Source: an uncultured Muribaculaceae bacterium
Lineage (GTDB): Bacteria > Bacteroidota > Bacteroidia > Bacteroidales > Muribaculaceae
Assembly (NCBI GenBank): GCA_910583775.1
Contig: CAJTYD010000043.1
Location: forward strand, 1 to 25,449
Length of the DNA stretch: 25,449 nucleotides
Reading direction: 5' to 3'
The notes under the pieces were generated by a model. The model was not told the DNA's origin and ran no database searches. It worked only from the letters and a program-made list of their open reading frames with translations. This document shows positions 14,662-23,782 of this stretch, one piece after another. Positions within the stretch are counted from its first letter, which is position 1. Every line of letters starts with the position of its first letter. The translations under genes and the position numbers were made by a program.

Positions 14662-15873
14662 ATGATGTTTCGTGAAATAAAGTCCTTTCTGCTGCAGAAC
14701 ATCGACTGCGGCGCGTATTCACATCTTGTCACTATGGCGATTATTCTGCTGGGAATAGCCGCGGCAGCCGCACTGTCTTATTATATATGCAAGGCGATGC
14801 TCTATATGGCTGAATGGGTGATAGAGAAAAGTCCTACCAAATGGGATGACGACCTCCTCGACCGGCATTTAATGCGCGGCATCTCGCAGTTGGCGCCCGC
14901 ATTGTTGGTCAACTGGCTGCTTCCGGCTCTTTTCTCAGCCCGGGAACAGCATGAGGTGCAGTGGGTCAGCGACCTTACGTCGCTATACATACTCTGGGTG
15001 ATTGTCAGGATTCTTAACATATTCCTGGGGAATGTCTATCAGGCGTTCTACAAACGGAAGAAGTTCCGCCCTTACGCGGTGAAAGGAATATTCCAGATGC
15101 TGAAGTTAGTGGTGATAGCATTCGGTATAGTCATCACTGTCAGCATCCTGCTTGACAAACAGCCCATGGTGATACTTACCGCCTTGGGAGCTTCGGCGGC
15201 CGTGCTGATGCTGGTGTTCAAGGACACCATCCTCGGGCTGGTAGCTTCCGTGCAGCTCACGGCCAATAAGATGCTTCATCGCGGCGACTGGATAGTGATG
15301 AAGCGTCATGACGTTAACGGCGAGGTGCTCGATGTTTCGCTCACAACAGTCAAGATACGCAACTGGGATAATTCCGTCACCACCATACCGCCATATGTTC
15401 TGGTTTCCGATTCGTTCAGCAACTATCAGCCTATGCGCCAATCGGGCGGCCGTCGCGTGGACCGCTCCATTTATATCGACGTCAACACCGTTGGCTTCTG
15501 CACCGAAGAGCGGATAGAGAGTCTCCGGGCATCGGGACGCCTCGACGGCATCTCCGACATCAGCGCCTCGGAAATGGTGAATCTGTCGCTCTTCCGAAAC
15601 TATCTGGAACGCTGGCTCGCGTCGCATCCCGATGTTAACGAAGACATGCTGTTGATGGTGCGCCAGATGGATCCTACGCAAGCCGGTCTCCCGCTTCAGC
15701 TTTATTTTTTCCTGCGCGCAACGGAATGGAAGGAGTTCGAACGCCTCCAGTCAGACATCTTTGATCACGTCTATGCCGTGATCCGGGAGTTCGGCCTCGC
15801 CATTTTCCAGCGTCCCTCAGGCACTGACATCATCGAGGCCGCTGCCTCTCCGGTGCTCCTTGAGTCCCGATAA
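14662..15873 (+). CDS. Mechanosensitive ion channel of the MscS superfamily, YbdG-like
   Basis: A 403-residue inner-membrane channel that opens under membrane tension and releases solutes on hypo-osmotic shock. The N-terminal 165 residues hold about four or five hydrophobic segments. The pore helix and upper beta domain follow: LGASAAVLMLVFKDTILGLVASVQL at about 173-197, then RGDWI, and LTTVKIRNWDNSVTTIPPYVL near 227-247. SGGRRVDRSI after the beta domain is the mark of the YbdG branch, whose E. coli member is of similar length (about 415) and gives a small conductance. The start could be the ATG at 14662 or the one directly after it; there is no Shine-Dalgarno sequence. Codons are more GC-rich than in the AT-rich neighbours to either side. 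It is alone on its strand, 17 bases from the convergent EamA gene with no evident terminator between. Confidence 0.92.
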   Translation: MMFREIKSFLLQNIDCGAYSHLVTMAIILLGIAAAAALSYYICKAMLYMAEWVIEKSPTKWDDDLLDRHLMRGISQLAPALLVNWLLPALFSAREQHEVQWVSDLTSLYILWVIVRILNIFLGNVYQAFYKRKKFRPYAVKGIFQMLKLVVIAFGIVITVSILLDKQPMVILTALGASAAVLMLVFKDTILGLVASVQLTANKMLHRGDWIVMKRHDVNGEVLDVSLTTVKIRNWDNSVTTIPPYVLVSDSFSNYQPMRQSGGRRVDRSIYIDVNTVGFCTEERIESLRASGRLDGISDISASEMVNLSLFRNYLERWLASHPDVNEDMLLMVRQMDPTQAGLPLQLYFFLRATEWKEFERLQSDIFDHVYAVIREFGLAIFQRPSGTDIIEAAASPVLLESR

Positions 15874-15890
15874 ACGGAACCTAAATCGCT

Positions 15891-16841
15891 TTATTTATTC
15901 TTCTGACGCTGAATAATCTTATTCTTACGCAGGCGTACGGGAAACATTTTCCTCATTCTCAGCAGAGTCTTGTCGATCGGATCGGCCGCCACAACAAGGG
16001 TCGTGGCTATGACTATCAGTAGCCCTCCCGCAAGTTCTCTCGAAGTGAGGCCCTGGTCAAGGAATACGACGCTGAGCACTACTGCCGTTACCGGTTCGAG
16101 GGCTCCGAATATCGCGGTCGGCGTTGATCCGATGCAATGTATCGCCATGGTTGTGCAGCTTAGTGAAACGACCGTTGGAAGAAGGGCAAGCAACGTTAAA
16201 TTGATCCAGTCTGTCTTTATAGCGGGCAAAGTAAGCGGTGTCCCTATTGCGAGCATGAAGAGGAACACCAAACTGCCGAACAACAGTTGCCAGAACAGCA
16301 GTTTTAATGTCGGTATCCCCTCTATCTTCTTAGATACGTTAGTCATCACAAGATATATCGCGTAAGTGAGCGAGGAGATCATTACGAGAAGTATGCCGGT
16401 CAGATTTATCTCCGACCCTGCCGGAGCCTTGAGCAGCAGGATGAGTCCTCCCGCCATAACCACAAGGCATATTCCCGTCGTGATCCTGAATTTCTCATGA
16501 AAAATCAGCGTCATCAGCAACGCCACCATCAGAGGATAGACGAACAGAAGTGTGGAGGCAATCCCGGAATTCATGTAATTGTAAGCGGCAAAGAGCGTCA
16601 GGGATGATATTCCCATCAGCACGCCTAAAACAGCTGCCGGGGCTATCTCGCTCTTTTCTATTTTAAGGGAATGTCCTCTGAAGAGGAGCATGGCCGCTAT
16701 CACAGGGAGTCCGAGCAGATACCTGAAGAGCAAAACGGATGTCGGATTCATTCCATGCTCATATAAAGGAACGGCGAATGCCGGATTTGTCCCGTATGTG
16801 GCCGCGGCGATGGCGGCGAGAAGATATCCTTTGAATTTCAT
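15891..16841 (-). CDS. EamA-family (drug/metabolite transporter) permease
   Basis: A 316-residue inner-membrane protein with about ten hydrophobic helices in two EamA repeats. The first starts at LLAAIAAATYGTNPAFAVPLY; the second at LTGILLVMISSLTYAIYLV, near residue 145. Members export or import metabolites, but the substrate cannot be read from the sequence. A Pro-rich helix and ALEPVTAVVLSVVFLDQGLT near residue 245-265 are typical of the second repeat. The C-terminus is a basic tail (RLRKNKIIQRQKNK) on the cytoplasmic side. Its ATG overlaps the stop of the MFS gene in an ATGA arrangement, so the two are translationally coupled and probably made together. This is the last gene of the minus-strand run that begins with the AsmA-like gene. 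Confidence 0.9.
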   Translation of the reverse strand: MKFKGYLLAAIAAATYGTNPAFAVPLYEHGMNPTSVLLFRYLLGLPVIAAMLLFRGHSLKIEKSEIAPAAVLGVLMGISSLTLFAAYNYMNSGIASTLLFVYPLMVALLMTLIFHEKFRITTGICLVVMAGGLILLLKAPAGSEINLTGILLVMISSLTYAIYLVMTNVSKKIEGIPTLKLLFWQLLFGSLVFLFMLAIGTPLTLPAIKTDWINLTLLALLPTVVSLSCTTMAIHCIGSTPTAIFGALEPVTAVVLSVVFLDQGLTSRELAGGLLIVIATTLVVAADPIDKTLLRMRKMFPVRLRKNKIIQRQKNK

Positions 16842-17995
16842 GCTCCCTGACTTTTATATTTATGATGCAGCGTCAAAAAACAGATCAGACCGATCACGGC
16901 GAAAGGAACGCCGATGATGGCCGGCGATGCGAGGCCAAGCCCCTCTTTGATGGCAATTCCTCCGATTGTCGCGCTGCAGGCGTTAGAGACATTGAAGGCG
17001 ATCTGGATGCCGGCTCCGCCGAGCATCTCCCCGCCTTTGGAAAACCTTACGATCAGGAACTGCGGCGGACCGCCGATACCGAAGAGTCCGGCGCTTGCCA
17101 CAAACGCGAGCAAAAGCGACAATATTTTGTAATCTACACTGAAATAAATGGCTGTCATCACTATTATCAACGCTCCGGCTATAAAGGCGCTTACCAGGCC
17201 CGGTGAATGACGGTCGGCCATTTTCCCGGCAATGATGTTTCCTACTACCATTCCCAACCCTATCAGCATCATGATCCAGGTCATGTCCGCAAGCGTGAAG
17301 CCGGTTATCTTTGTCATTATCGGGCTGACATAGCTCAACCAGCAGTAGACGCTTGCCTGTCCGAAAAACACTCCTCCGTAGATAAGCCATGGAGCCGAAG
17401 ATTTGAGGAAACGGAACTGCCCTTTCATCCCGGTGTTGGGCAAAGGAGGGATATAGGGGACCCACCGCCAGATGGTGAGAAACGACAATAGTCCGAAAAG
17501 CGAGACAAGCGCGAAAGCGTAACGCCATATCAACAGATTGCAGATGAATGTGGCGGCCGGAACACCAACGACGTTGGCGAAGGTCATTCCTCCGATCATG
17601 ACGGCTACAGCCGACGCTCCGTGCCCTTTGGCGGCAAGTCTCGTGCAAACTATCGAGCCGCACCCGAAGAAGGCACCGTGCGGCAGACCGGACACAAAAC
17701 GGGAAATAAGCAATGAGATGAATCCCGGAGAAAGAGCGGCCAAAAGGTTACCTGTCATTATCACGGAAGCAAGAATCATCAACACCTTTTTCAACGGCAT
17801 CTTCCGCATGAATATAAGTAATGGCGCGCCTATGGCGACCCCGAGTGAATACGCTGAAATGAGATGTCCCGCCGTAGATATTGATATTTTCATCTCGTTG
17901 GCGACGTCACTAAGGATTCCCATCATGCTGAATTCCGCGATTCCGAGGGCAAACGTACCTATTGCAAGAGATATAAGGCTCAGCTTATTCTTCAT
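16838..17995 (-). CDS. MFS transporter, DHA1/AraJ-type exporter
   Basis: A major facilitator protein of about 385 residues with 12 hydrophobic helices. TM1 has GTFALGIAEFSMMGILSDVA, typical of the DHA1 drug:proton antiporter group that includes AraJ and NepI. The loop 2-3 motif A is degenerate here (RKMPLKKVL), and TM4 has SRFVSGLPHGAFFG. Such proteins export sugars, nucleosides or drugs; nothing here fixes the substrate. I start it at the ATG at 17995; a GTG two codons upstream (18001) is less likely. It ends 4 bases into the EamA gene, and the AsmA-like gene stops 46 bases upstream, so the three may form one transcript. An efflux function is the best guess. Confidence 0.9.
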   Translation of the reverse strand: MKNKLSLISLAIGTFALGIAEFSMMGILSDVANEMKISISTAGHLISAYSLGVAIGAPLLIFMRKMPLKKVLMILASVIMTGNLLAALSPGFISLLISRFVSGLPHGAFFGCGSIVCTRLAAKGHGASAVAVMIGGMTFANVVGVPAATFICNLLIWRYAFALVSLFGLLSFLTIWRWVPYIPPLPNTGMKGQFRFLKSSAPWLIYGGVFFGQASVYCWLSYVSPIMTKITGFTLADMTWIMMLIGLGMVVGNIIAGKMADRHSPGLVSAFIAGALIIVMTAIYFSVDYKILSLLLAFVASAGLFGIGGPPQFLIVRFSKGGEMLGGAGIQIAFNVSNACSATIGGIAIKEGLGLASPAIIGVPFAVIGLICFLTLHHKYKSQGA

Positions 17996-18041
17996 AAACA
18001 CATTTTAATTTTCAAAAAACCGTGCAAAATTACAAATAATT

Positions 18042-21000
18042 TCATTTACCGTCCACAAGCACAGGGAAAATATAGTCACGGTTGCCCGTAGTATCCTCTT
18101 TTGCCGCCATTTTCAGGAATTCCATAAAGCCATACTTAAGATTCTGCATCATGTTGATGCGTTTCTCCTCCATTATTTCCGATGCTATTTTTTCGGTGTC
18201 TCTCGTTTTTAGTTTCGCTCCGCCTAATCTTACGACAGGATGAGAGAAGCTGCCTTTCAGATTCACTCCGAACGGGAAGGGAACCGGCGATCTGTCTACC
18301 GCTATATGATAGAACATATCTCCGTCTAAATTATTTATGCCGGAGAAATTAAGGGTATAACGGTTGAAAATGAAATAGAATGGTTCAAGTTCGACAAGAT
18401 TGTCGTGCACGTTCGCGTTGATCTTAAGATTTGGAATATGGATGTCATTTGAAGTGTGGATCAGCATCAGGCGTGTGATATGCCTTATGAACTTATTCTG
18501 ATGCACCGTGAGATTCCGGCTTCTGAAATTCATGAAAGCGGTCATTGACGGAACGTTGAAATACATCGACGGGAAAAGAGAGATCTGTCCTCCGGCTTTG
18601 GCAGAGAGATCTCCTGAGAAATTGCTCATATACGGCATTGCCTTAAGCAGAGTATTCCTGTAACAGTCGAAGAAATCCACGAGATTGACATCCGCTATGT
18701 CGGCCGTGAAAGCAAGATTCAGCCTGTCGATGTCGGCGGAGGAATAAACCACGTCGACCACTCCCCTCCCGAATGCCGTGTGCATGCCGAGATCGCCTAT
18801 TCTTGCGAGGCCGTTCTTTATGGAGAGGGTCGTGGTGATATCGGTCATGTCGAGATCCGTATAAAGAAGATGATTGGCTCTTGCGTCGACAGTGATGTCG
18901 AGATTCCGGGGTATCAGCAGAGTCTTGCAATCCGATTTGTCGACCGGAGGCTTCGGAACTCGAAGAGTTTCCTTTATTCCTTTGGTAAGCGCGACCCCAT
19001 TCTCATATATTCTCGCTATTCTCGGAATGTCAAGTGTGTCGATCTCAAGACGCAGTCGCCCATGGAGGTTCTCCCTTCCATCAGGAGAAGACAGGAAACC
19101 TGTAAGATTGTCGATATCGCCCGAAAGACCTATGGTGCATCCGCCGCTGTGGAATTTCAGACCGTTTATTCGGATTTGGTCGATATCGGAGGTTATATCG
19201 ATGTCTGAGAATCTGTTGCGAACCGGGAACGACTTGCTTGTCAGCAGACCGGAACCGATCTTCGCATTTACTCGCGCGGAATGGTTGTTGATAATTTCTT
19301 TCGTTTTGGGATCCAGGGAAATCCTGATTCTGTCGGGCGTATGGCTTACAGTTTTCAACGCCTCTTCATCTCCAGATTCCTTTACCCCACTCTTTGTGCG
19401 CTTTCCCCTATTTCCGGCTCTTCCGGGTTTGGAGACAGATCCGGCTAAGGCGATATCATTTATCGAAAGACAGGTCGAAGATGAGTTCAAAAGCAGTGCG
19501 CCTGTTTTCAAGTCGAAACTGATTTTATCTCCTTTAAGATTGCCGGATGCCGTCGTCCCTGTAAGTTCTGTCGACATCGAGACGCCATTGTCTAATAGCA
19601 GACTGTCGACTTCGAGTCTTAGAGCACCCTTGTCTGCGCTGTAATTGCCAAACAGATTCAAGGAATTGGTTTTTAAGGACATTCCCCTGCCATTCAGAGC
19701 AACGTCATCGGTCTTGAAATTCCCCTTCATGGTTATGCCGGAAATTCCTTTAGACGTAATCCGGTCGATTCTGCCTTGAACAGATGCCCTGATATTACCG
19801 ACTCCGGCCGTTGTCTTGCTGTCAGGCTGAACTGCAAACCTCTTCAGAGAGACTTCAGCATCACACAACAGATCGCCTATTGCAAGCTCTTTGATATTCC
19901 TTACGTCGAACGATAGTTTCACTTTTGAATCAGACTCCCCTCTCAATGCATATTTGCCCAACTGAGGAAGAAGCCTGCTGATATTTTCCAGCCGGCCCTG
20001 CAAGTCTAACTCGGCGTTTACGAATGGATGTTCGCTCAATATCCTTTCCGCCTTTGCCGAGGCATTGGCCGTAACCCCCTCTCCGGTCATAGATAGTCTT
20101 TTGATATCTACAAATGATCTCGTAAAATCCTTTCCGTTGATGTCGAAGCCGATATTGCCCGCTAAACCGTTTAAAGAAATTAATTCGCCTTTGACAGGCA
20201 CTCTGATGTCTTTCCCTGTTGCGTCGACTCTTCCCTGAAATGAAGGCATTTTGTCTTTTGCCGGAGAGAAGGGTTCTGTCAGTTTACCTTCGCTTCCGAG
20301 AGTCAATATTCCGCCTATACCAGTGGTGTCAAGACCTTTCAGATACTCAGGCGGAATATAGGCGATAAGTCCCATTATATCCAGGGGATTTAGCTTGTAG
20401 TCGAAAGATTTGATGATAACGCCCTGATTGAGATCTGCCTGTAGATTCAGTTCGCAGTCTAAGTCTTTCATTGCGACACGAAAATCCTTTAATCCAATTG
20501 CCTTAAGGTTTGACGGCATTAATACATGGCCATTCAATGAGATAGGCAAATCTTTGAAAACGCATGATTTATTGTTGGCAAATGATGCCTTGAGACTTGT
20601 GGCCAATGCGTATGTGTCGCCATCGTTTCTCTGCATCGCGATTTTCTCTGGAATTAATGTCAGCTTCAGATCTTTCGCGATGTTGTCATACCTGATTTCG
20701 CTCTTCCCCGTCATTGAGAACCCTTTCAGTTCAAGGCCGTGGATCTTGAATTCCTTTAGCTTTTCAATCTCTTCGCGCGACAGCAGATTGAAATTGGATA
20801 GACTGTCGTTTATCTGCACTGCGTTTAACCGGAAATTTTTTATTTCTATTTGACCGAGGTTTATATCATTTTTTAAAAGTTTGGGGATATTGATACTTCC
20901 CTTTATTTTCGAACATGACATCAGCCAGTCAGAATTCGAGGGTAACGATGACTTTAATAAACCAGGTAAGTTGTTTAGAGAATGCGATTTAATGGATATC

Positions 21001-21281
21001 CTGTCAAGTTCTACTTCAAGAAACGGGAATGTCTGCCAGATGCGGTAATTTACGGAGGAAACATGCACGTCGGCATTGACATACTTCCCCGCCTCCTCAT
21101 TGATAATGCCGGCTATTCTCTTGGGAGTAAGCCAGAGTGTGACGCCGACAGCTGCGATGACAATAAAACCGAGAAGGCTACACAGAACGATAGCGAAGAC
21201 CTTCAGGATCTTTTTGACCGTATTCATCCCAGCTTTCTGAGTGGAATCTTTATCTTCAGTATTTTTATTATTGTTTTTCAT
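18042..21281 (-). CDS. AsmA-like envelope protein
   Basis: A 1079-residue protein with one N-terminal membrane anchor (about residues 25-51, after a charged, Asn/Lys-rich cytoplasmic tail) and a long, beta-rich periplasmic region. The N-terminal AsmA pattern is clear: after the anchor come RIAGIINEEAG, then VNADVHVSSVNYRIWQTFPF and VELDRISIKS. The C-terminal region (about 900-1050) has the AsmA-C pattern, including LKGSFSHPVVRLGG. A low-complexity basic insert sits near residues 625-645. AsmA-family proteins are long grooved bridges thought to carry phospholipids between inner and outer membrane; function here is by family. The ATG at 21279-21281 is followed directly by the charged tail. The MFS and EamA genes follow on the same strand. 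No clear promoter was found upstream. Confidence 0.88.
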   Translation of the reverse strand: MKNNNKNTEDKDSTQKAGMNTVKKILKVFAIVLCSLLGFIVIAAVGVTLWLTPKRIAGIINEEAGKYVNADVHVSSVNYRIWQTFPFLEVELDRISIKSHSLNNLPGLLKSSLPSNSDWLMSCSKIKGSINIPKLLKNDINLGQIEIKNFRLNAVQINDSLSNFNLLSREEIEKLKEFKIHGLELKGFSMTGKSEIRYDNIAKDLKLTLIPEKIAMQRNDGDTYALATSLKASFANNKSCVFKDLPISLNGHVLMPSNLKAIGLKDFRVAMKDLDCELNLQADLNQGVIIKSFDYKLNPLDIMGLIAYIPPEYLKGLDTTGIGGILTLGSEGKLTEPFSPAKDKMPSFQGRVDATGKDIRVPVKGELISLNGLAGNIGFDINGKDFTRSFVDIKRLSMTGEGVTANASAKAERILSEHPFVNAELDLQGRLENISRLLPQLGKYALRGESDSKVKLSFDVRNIKELAIGDLLCDAEVSLKRFAVQPDSKTTAGVGNIRASVQGRIDRITSKGISGITMKGNFKTDDVALNGRGMSLKTNSLNLFGNYSADKGALRLEVDSLLLDNGVSMSTELTGTTASGNLKGDKISFDLKTGALLLNSSSTCLSINDIALAGSVSKPGRAGNRGKRTKSGVKESGDEEALKTVSHTPDRIRISLDPKTKEIINNHSARVNAKIGSGLLTSKSFPVRNRFSDIDITSDIDQIRINGLKFHSGGCTIGLSGDIDNLTGFLSSPDGRENLHGRLRLEIDTLDIPRIARIYENGVALTKGIKETLRVPKPPVDKSDCKTLLIPRNLDITVDARANHLLYTDLDMTDITTTLSIKNGLARIGDLGMHTAFGRGVVDVVYSSADIDRLNLAFTADIADVNLVDFFDCYRNTLLKAMPYMSNFSGDLSAKAGGQISLFPSMYFNVPSMTAFMNFRSRNLTVHQNKFIRHITRLMLIHTSNDIHIPNLKINANVHDNLVELEPFYFIFNRYTLNFSGINNLDGDMFYHIAVDRSPVPFPFGVNLKGSFSHPVVRLGGAKLKTRDTEKIASEIMEEKRINMMQNLKYGFMEFLKMAAKEDTTGNRDYIFPVLVDGK

Positions 21282-21382
21282 AGCAACTAATTGCCTTTAT
21301 AACGCTTCAACCCCTCCAAATGATTAATTACCCACTGTTGCATGAGCGTTATCGACGTCAAATGTTAAGGGCTTTCCCGCCT
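21282..21382. other. Intergenic region between the divergent AsmA-like and YccF genes
   Basis: The gap from 21282 to 21488 has no ORF. Its right half holds the yccF promoter. In the left half I found no consensus promoter for the AsmA-like gene; the closest, at 21359-21367, has a wrong spacer. Confidence 0.5.
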
Positions 21383-21414
21383 CTTGACAGCTAGGCCAAA
21401 TATTATTATATTTG
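21383..21414 (+). promoter_or_regulatory. Probable promoter of the yccF-polymerase-YolD cluster
   Basis: -33 CTTG (21383-21386), a 20-base spacer and -7 TATATTTG (21407-21414), exact at -7 and one base off at -33. The start would be near 21421, about 68 bases before the yccF ATG. Confidence 0.55.
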
Positions 21415-21488
21415 CAATTGATATTGTAAGTATTCAAATTTAAACACTTACTTATAAGATTTGAGTTTCTTTATAATACTTTTTGAGT

Positions 21489-21857
21489 ATGAATATATTA
21501 CTGAATATAATATGGGTTGTTTTCGGGGGCTTGATGATAGCTGTTGAATATGCCCTGTCGAGCATAGCCATGATGCTTACTATTATCGGAATACCATTTG
21601 GCCTGCAGACAATGAAGCTGGCAGCCTTGGCATTATGGCCTTTCGGAGCGAAGATTGTAGATGCCGGATTCCCTTCAGGTTGTATCGCAGGGCTTATAAA
21701 TGTAATATGGTGGTTTGTCGGTGGAATTCCCATTGCCCTTACTCATCTTGGATGGGGACTGATATTCTGCATCACAATCGTTGGTATACCTTTCGGAATG
21801 CAGCATTTCAAACTTATGCGTCTCGCTATGTTTCCGTTCGGAAACTCCGTGTCATAA
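21489..21857 (+). CDS. yccF: YccF domain inner-membrane protein
   Basis: A 122-residue membrane protein made of two YccF repeats. In each, an ILLNIIWVVFGG- or GLINVIWWFVGG-type helix is followed by a second helix and the motif TIIGIPFGLQ or TIVGIPFGMQ, and then LALWPFG or LAMFPFG. That gives four hydrophobic segments. The family is widespread but its function is not established; it has been predicted to be an inner-membrane component. The ATG at 21489 is preferred over a TTG two codons upstream. The length is near that of the E. coli protein (about 148). The DNA polymerase gene starts 25 bases downstream on the same strand, so they may be co-transcribed, though no functional link is known. 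Confidence 0.88.
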   Translation: MNILLNIIWVVFGGLMIAVEYALSSIAMMLTIIGIPFGLQTMKLAALALWPFGAKIVDAGFPSGCIAGLINVIWWFVGGIPIALTHLGWGLIFCITIVGIPFGMQHFKLMRLAMFPFGNSVS

Positions 21858-21882
21858 GATAAAATTTCTTATTATTTAGAAA

Positions 21883-23370
21883 TTGACGCGCCCCAGACAA
21901 TATATCGCCATTGACCTGAAGAGCTTCTATGCTTCGGTTGAATGTGTCGAGCGAGGGTTAGACCCGCTCGATGCCTGCCTCGTTGTGGCAGATCCTTCAC
22001 GGACTCAGAAAACAATCTGTCTTGCCGTTTCTCCCGCCCTGAAGGCATTCGGCACAGGAGGACGCCCCCGCCTGTTCGAGGTAATCAGCAAGGTACGCGA
22101 GGTCAATCGCCGGCGCGGTGGACTCCGAGAATCTTTCTCAGCAAAGGAGCTTGCCTCCGACCCTTCGTTGAGGGTGACTTTTCATATCGCTCCTCCGCGG
22201 ATGGCCCTCTATATCGACTATAGCTCCCGCATATACGACATATATCTTAAATATGTGGCCCCGGAGGATATGCATATCTATTCGATCGACGAGGTATTCA
22301 TTGATGCCACCGACTATCTCGATACATATAAAATGACGGCCCACCAGCTCGCCCTGACCATCATCCGCGATGTACTGGCCCAGACCGGAATCACCGCGAC
22401 TGCCGGGATCGGGACGAATCTCTTCCTTTGCAAGATTGCCATGGATATAGTCGCAAAGAAGATGGTTCCAGACACGGATGGCGTCAGAATCGCCGAACTT
22501 GACGAAAAAAGCTATCGCCGGACTCTCTGGGCCCATACGCCCATCACTGATTTCTGGCGTGTGGGCCGTGGAATCGCCTCCCGCCTCGCTCCATACGGAA
22601 TCACCACCATGGGCGATATAGCGAGATGTTCCCTGCGTCATGAGGATTTCCTTTATGAGCTCTTCGGCGTCAATGCCGAACTGCTTATAGACCATGCCTG
22701 GGGCTGGGAGCCGGTGACCCTGGACTATATCAAAGCCTATCGTCCCGAAACCCGCTCCATCAGCAGCGGGCAGGTGCTTCACTGCGCCTACGACACTACG
22801 CTCGCCCGCAATGTGGTTTTGGAAATGGCAGACAACGTCGCTCTTGAGCTCACCGAGAAGCATCTCATGACCGACCAGGTGGTGCTGACCGTAGGCTATG
22901 ACGTGGAATCGCTTACCGACCCGAAGATTGCGTCCCGGTATAAAGGCAGAATCACCGTAGACTACTACGGACGCAAGGTGCCCTATCATTCCCACGGAAC
23001 AGTAAATCTCGACCGCCCGACGGCATCCGGTACGGTTTTAGTCGAGAAGGTGGCCGAACTGTATGACAGAGTGATAAATCCGGACTTGCTTGTAAGAAGA
23101 CTGACTCTTTCGATCAACCGTCTTGTCTCTGCAAATAAGGCTGTTTCCGATCCTAAACCTGTGCAGCTGGATCTTTTCACCGACTATGAGGAGATCAGCA
23201 GACGTAACGAAATGGAGAAGCTTGAAAGGGAAAGGGAACTCAGAAGGCAGGAGGCTATCGTAAGAATAAAAAGAACATTCGGCAAAAACGCTATCCTCAA
23301 GGGCCTTAACTATACCGAGGGAGCCACGCAGAAAGACAGAAACCGACAGATTGGAGGACATCATGAATGA
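21883..23370 (+). CDS. Y-family DNA polymerase (UmuC/DinB-like, YolD-linked group)
   Basis: A 495-residue translesion polymerase that copies damaged DNA. Catalytic residues are visible: Asp11 in IAIDLKSFYASVE, and Asp136/Glu137 in YSIDEVFID. The steric-gate aromatics follow the first Asp (SFYAS). The thumb (ITDFWRVGRGIASRLAPYGI), little finger (SISSGQVLH onward) and a charged C-terminal tail ending in AT(Q)K-R-QIGGH complete it. The group resembles the Firmicutes UvrX/YqjW proteins rather than canonical DinB. The reading frame is closed by a TAG at 21877-21879 and the first ATG falls well after the catalytic Asp, so the start must be a non-ATG codon, most simply the TTG at 21883. There is no Shine-Dalgarno site before it, so expression may be low. 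The C-terminus overlaps the YolD gene by 8 bases. Confidence 0.9.
   Translation: MTRPRQYIAIDLKSFYASVECVERGLDPLDACLVVADPSRTQKTICLAVSPALKAFGTGGRPRLFEVISKVREVNRRRGGLRESFSAKELASDPSLRVTFHIAPPRMALYIDYSSRIYDIYLKYVAPEDMHIYSIDEVFIDATDYLDTYKMTAHQLALTIIRDVLAQTGITATAGIGTNLFLCKIAMDIVAKKMVPDTDGVRIAELDEKSYRRTLWAHTPITDFWRVGRGIASRLAPYGITTMGDIARCSLRHEDFLYELFGVNAELLIDHAWGWEPVTLDYIKAYRPETRSISSGQVLHCAYDTTLARNVVLEMADNVALELTEKHLMTDQVVLTVGYDVESLTDPKIASRYKGRITVDYYGRKVPYHSHGTVNLDRPTASGTVLVEKVAELYDRVINPDLLVRRLTLSINRLVSANKAVSDPKPVQLDLFTDYEEISRRNEMEKLERERELRRQEAIVRIKRTFGKNAILKGLNYTEGATQKDRNRQIGGHHE
23353..23357 (+). promoter_or_regulatory. Strong Shine-Dalgarno site of the YolD-like gene
   Basis: GGAGG lies 5 bases before the ATG at 23363, inside the last codons of the polymerase. 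Other genes here lack such a site. It would let ribosomes load on YolD independently of the weak start used by the polymerase. Confidence 0.7.
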
Positions 23371-23782
23371 GTATGACGATATAATAGATCTGCCGCATTT
23401 CGTATCCAAGAAACATAAGCAGATGCCTATGGAGAACCGTGCGGCGCAGTTCGCGCCGTTCGCGGCGCTCGACGGGCATGAGGAGACTCTCTCGGAAACA
23501 GCGCGTCTCACATCCGAGAAAATAATTCTGAGTCAGTTTGAAAAAGAACGGCTGTCGGATAGACTTCTTTACGCGATAGAATCCCGACAACCGGTGAATA
23601 TCACATTCTTCCGTCACGATAAACTGAAGGCGGGAGGGTCATACGCTGTGCTTACCGGCGTAATCCGTAAGGTCGACGATGTAAGCCGCGCCATTATCCT
23701 TCAGGATAAAAGCCGGATCCCGCTCGACGATATACATTCCCTCTCAGGAACCATTTTCAATGGTTTCGATGACTTTACTTAA
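23363..23782 (+). CDS. YolD-like protein, partner gene of the Y-family polymerase
   Basis: A 139-residue protein with the YolD-family pattern: an N-terminal DDIIDLPHFVSKKHKQM, then MENRAAQFAPFAAL, a helical middle (ETARLTSEKI), and a small beta domain at the C-terminus. YolD-like genes are regularly found beside UvrX/YqjW polymerases in Firmicutes, and a partner role like that of UmuD for UmuC has been proposed; no catalytic function is known. The ATG at 23363 overlaps the polymerase stop by 8 bases (ATGAATGA). It is preceded at 5 bases by GGAGG (23353-23357), a strong Shine-Dalgarno site that is unusual in this window and decides the start. The gene ends convergent with, and 8 bases into, the hypothetical gene on the other strand. 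Confidence 0.85.
   Translation: MNEYDDIIDLPHFVSKKHKQMPMENRAAQFAPFAALDGHEETLSETARLTSEKIILSQFEKERLSDRLLYAIESRQPVNITFFRHDKLKAGGSYAVLTGVIRKVDDVSRAIILQDKSRIPLDDIHSLSGTIFNGFDDFT

Noticed and set aside
15106..15681. Open frame of 191 codons on the minus strand inside the channel gene
   Set aside because: It is antisense to conserved YbdG motifs, has no promoter, and its His-rich translation looks like a mirror of the GC-rich plus-strand codons.
22138..22995. Open frame of 285 codons on the minus strand inside the polymerase gene
   Set aside because: It lies wholly antisense to a gene with clear catalytic motifs, encodes no recognisable domain, and comes from the GC-rich codon pattern of the plus-strand gene.
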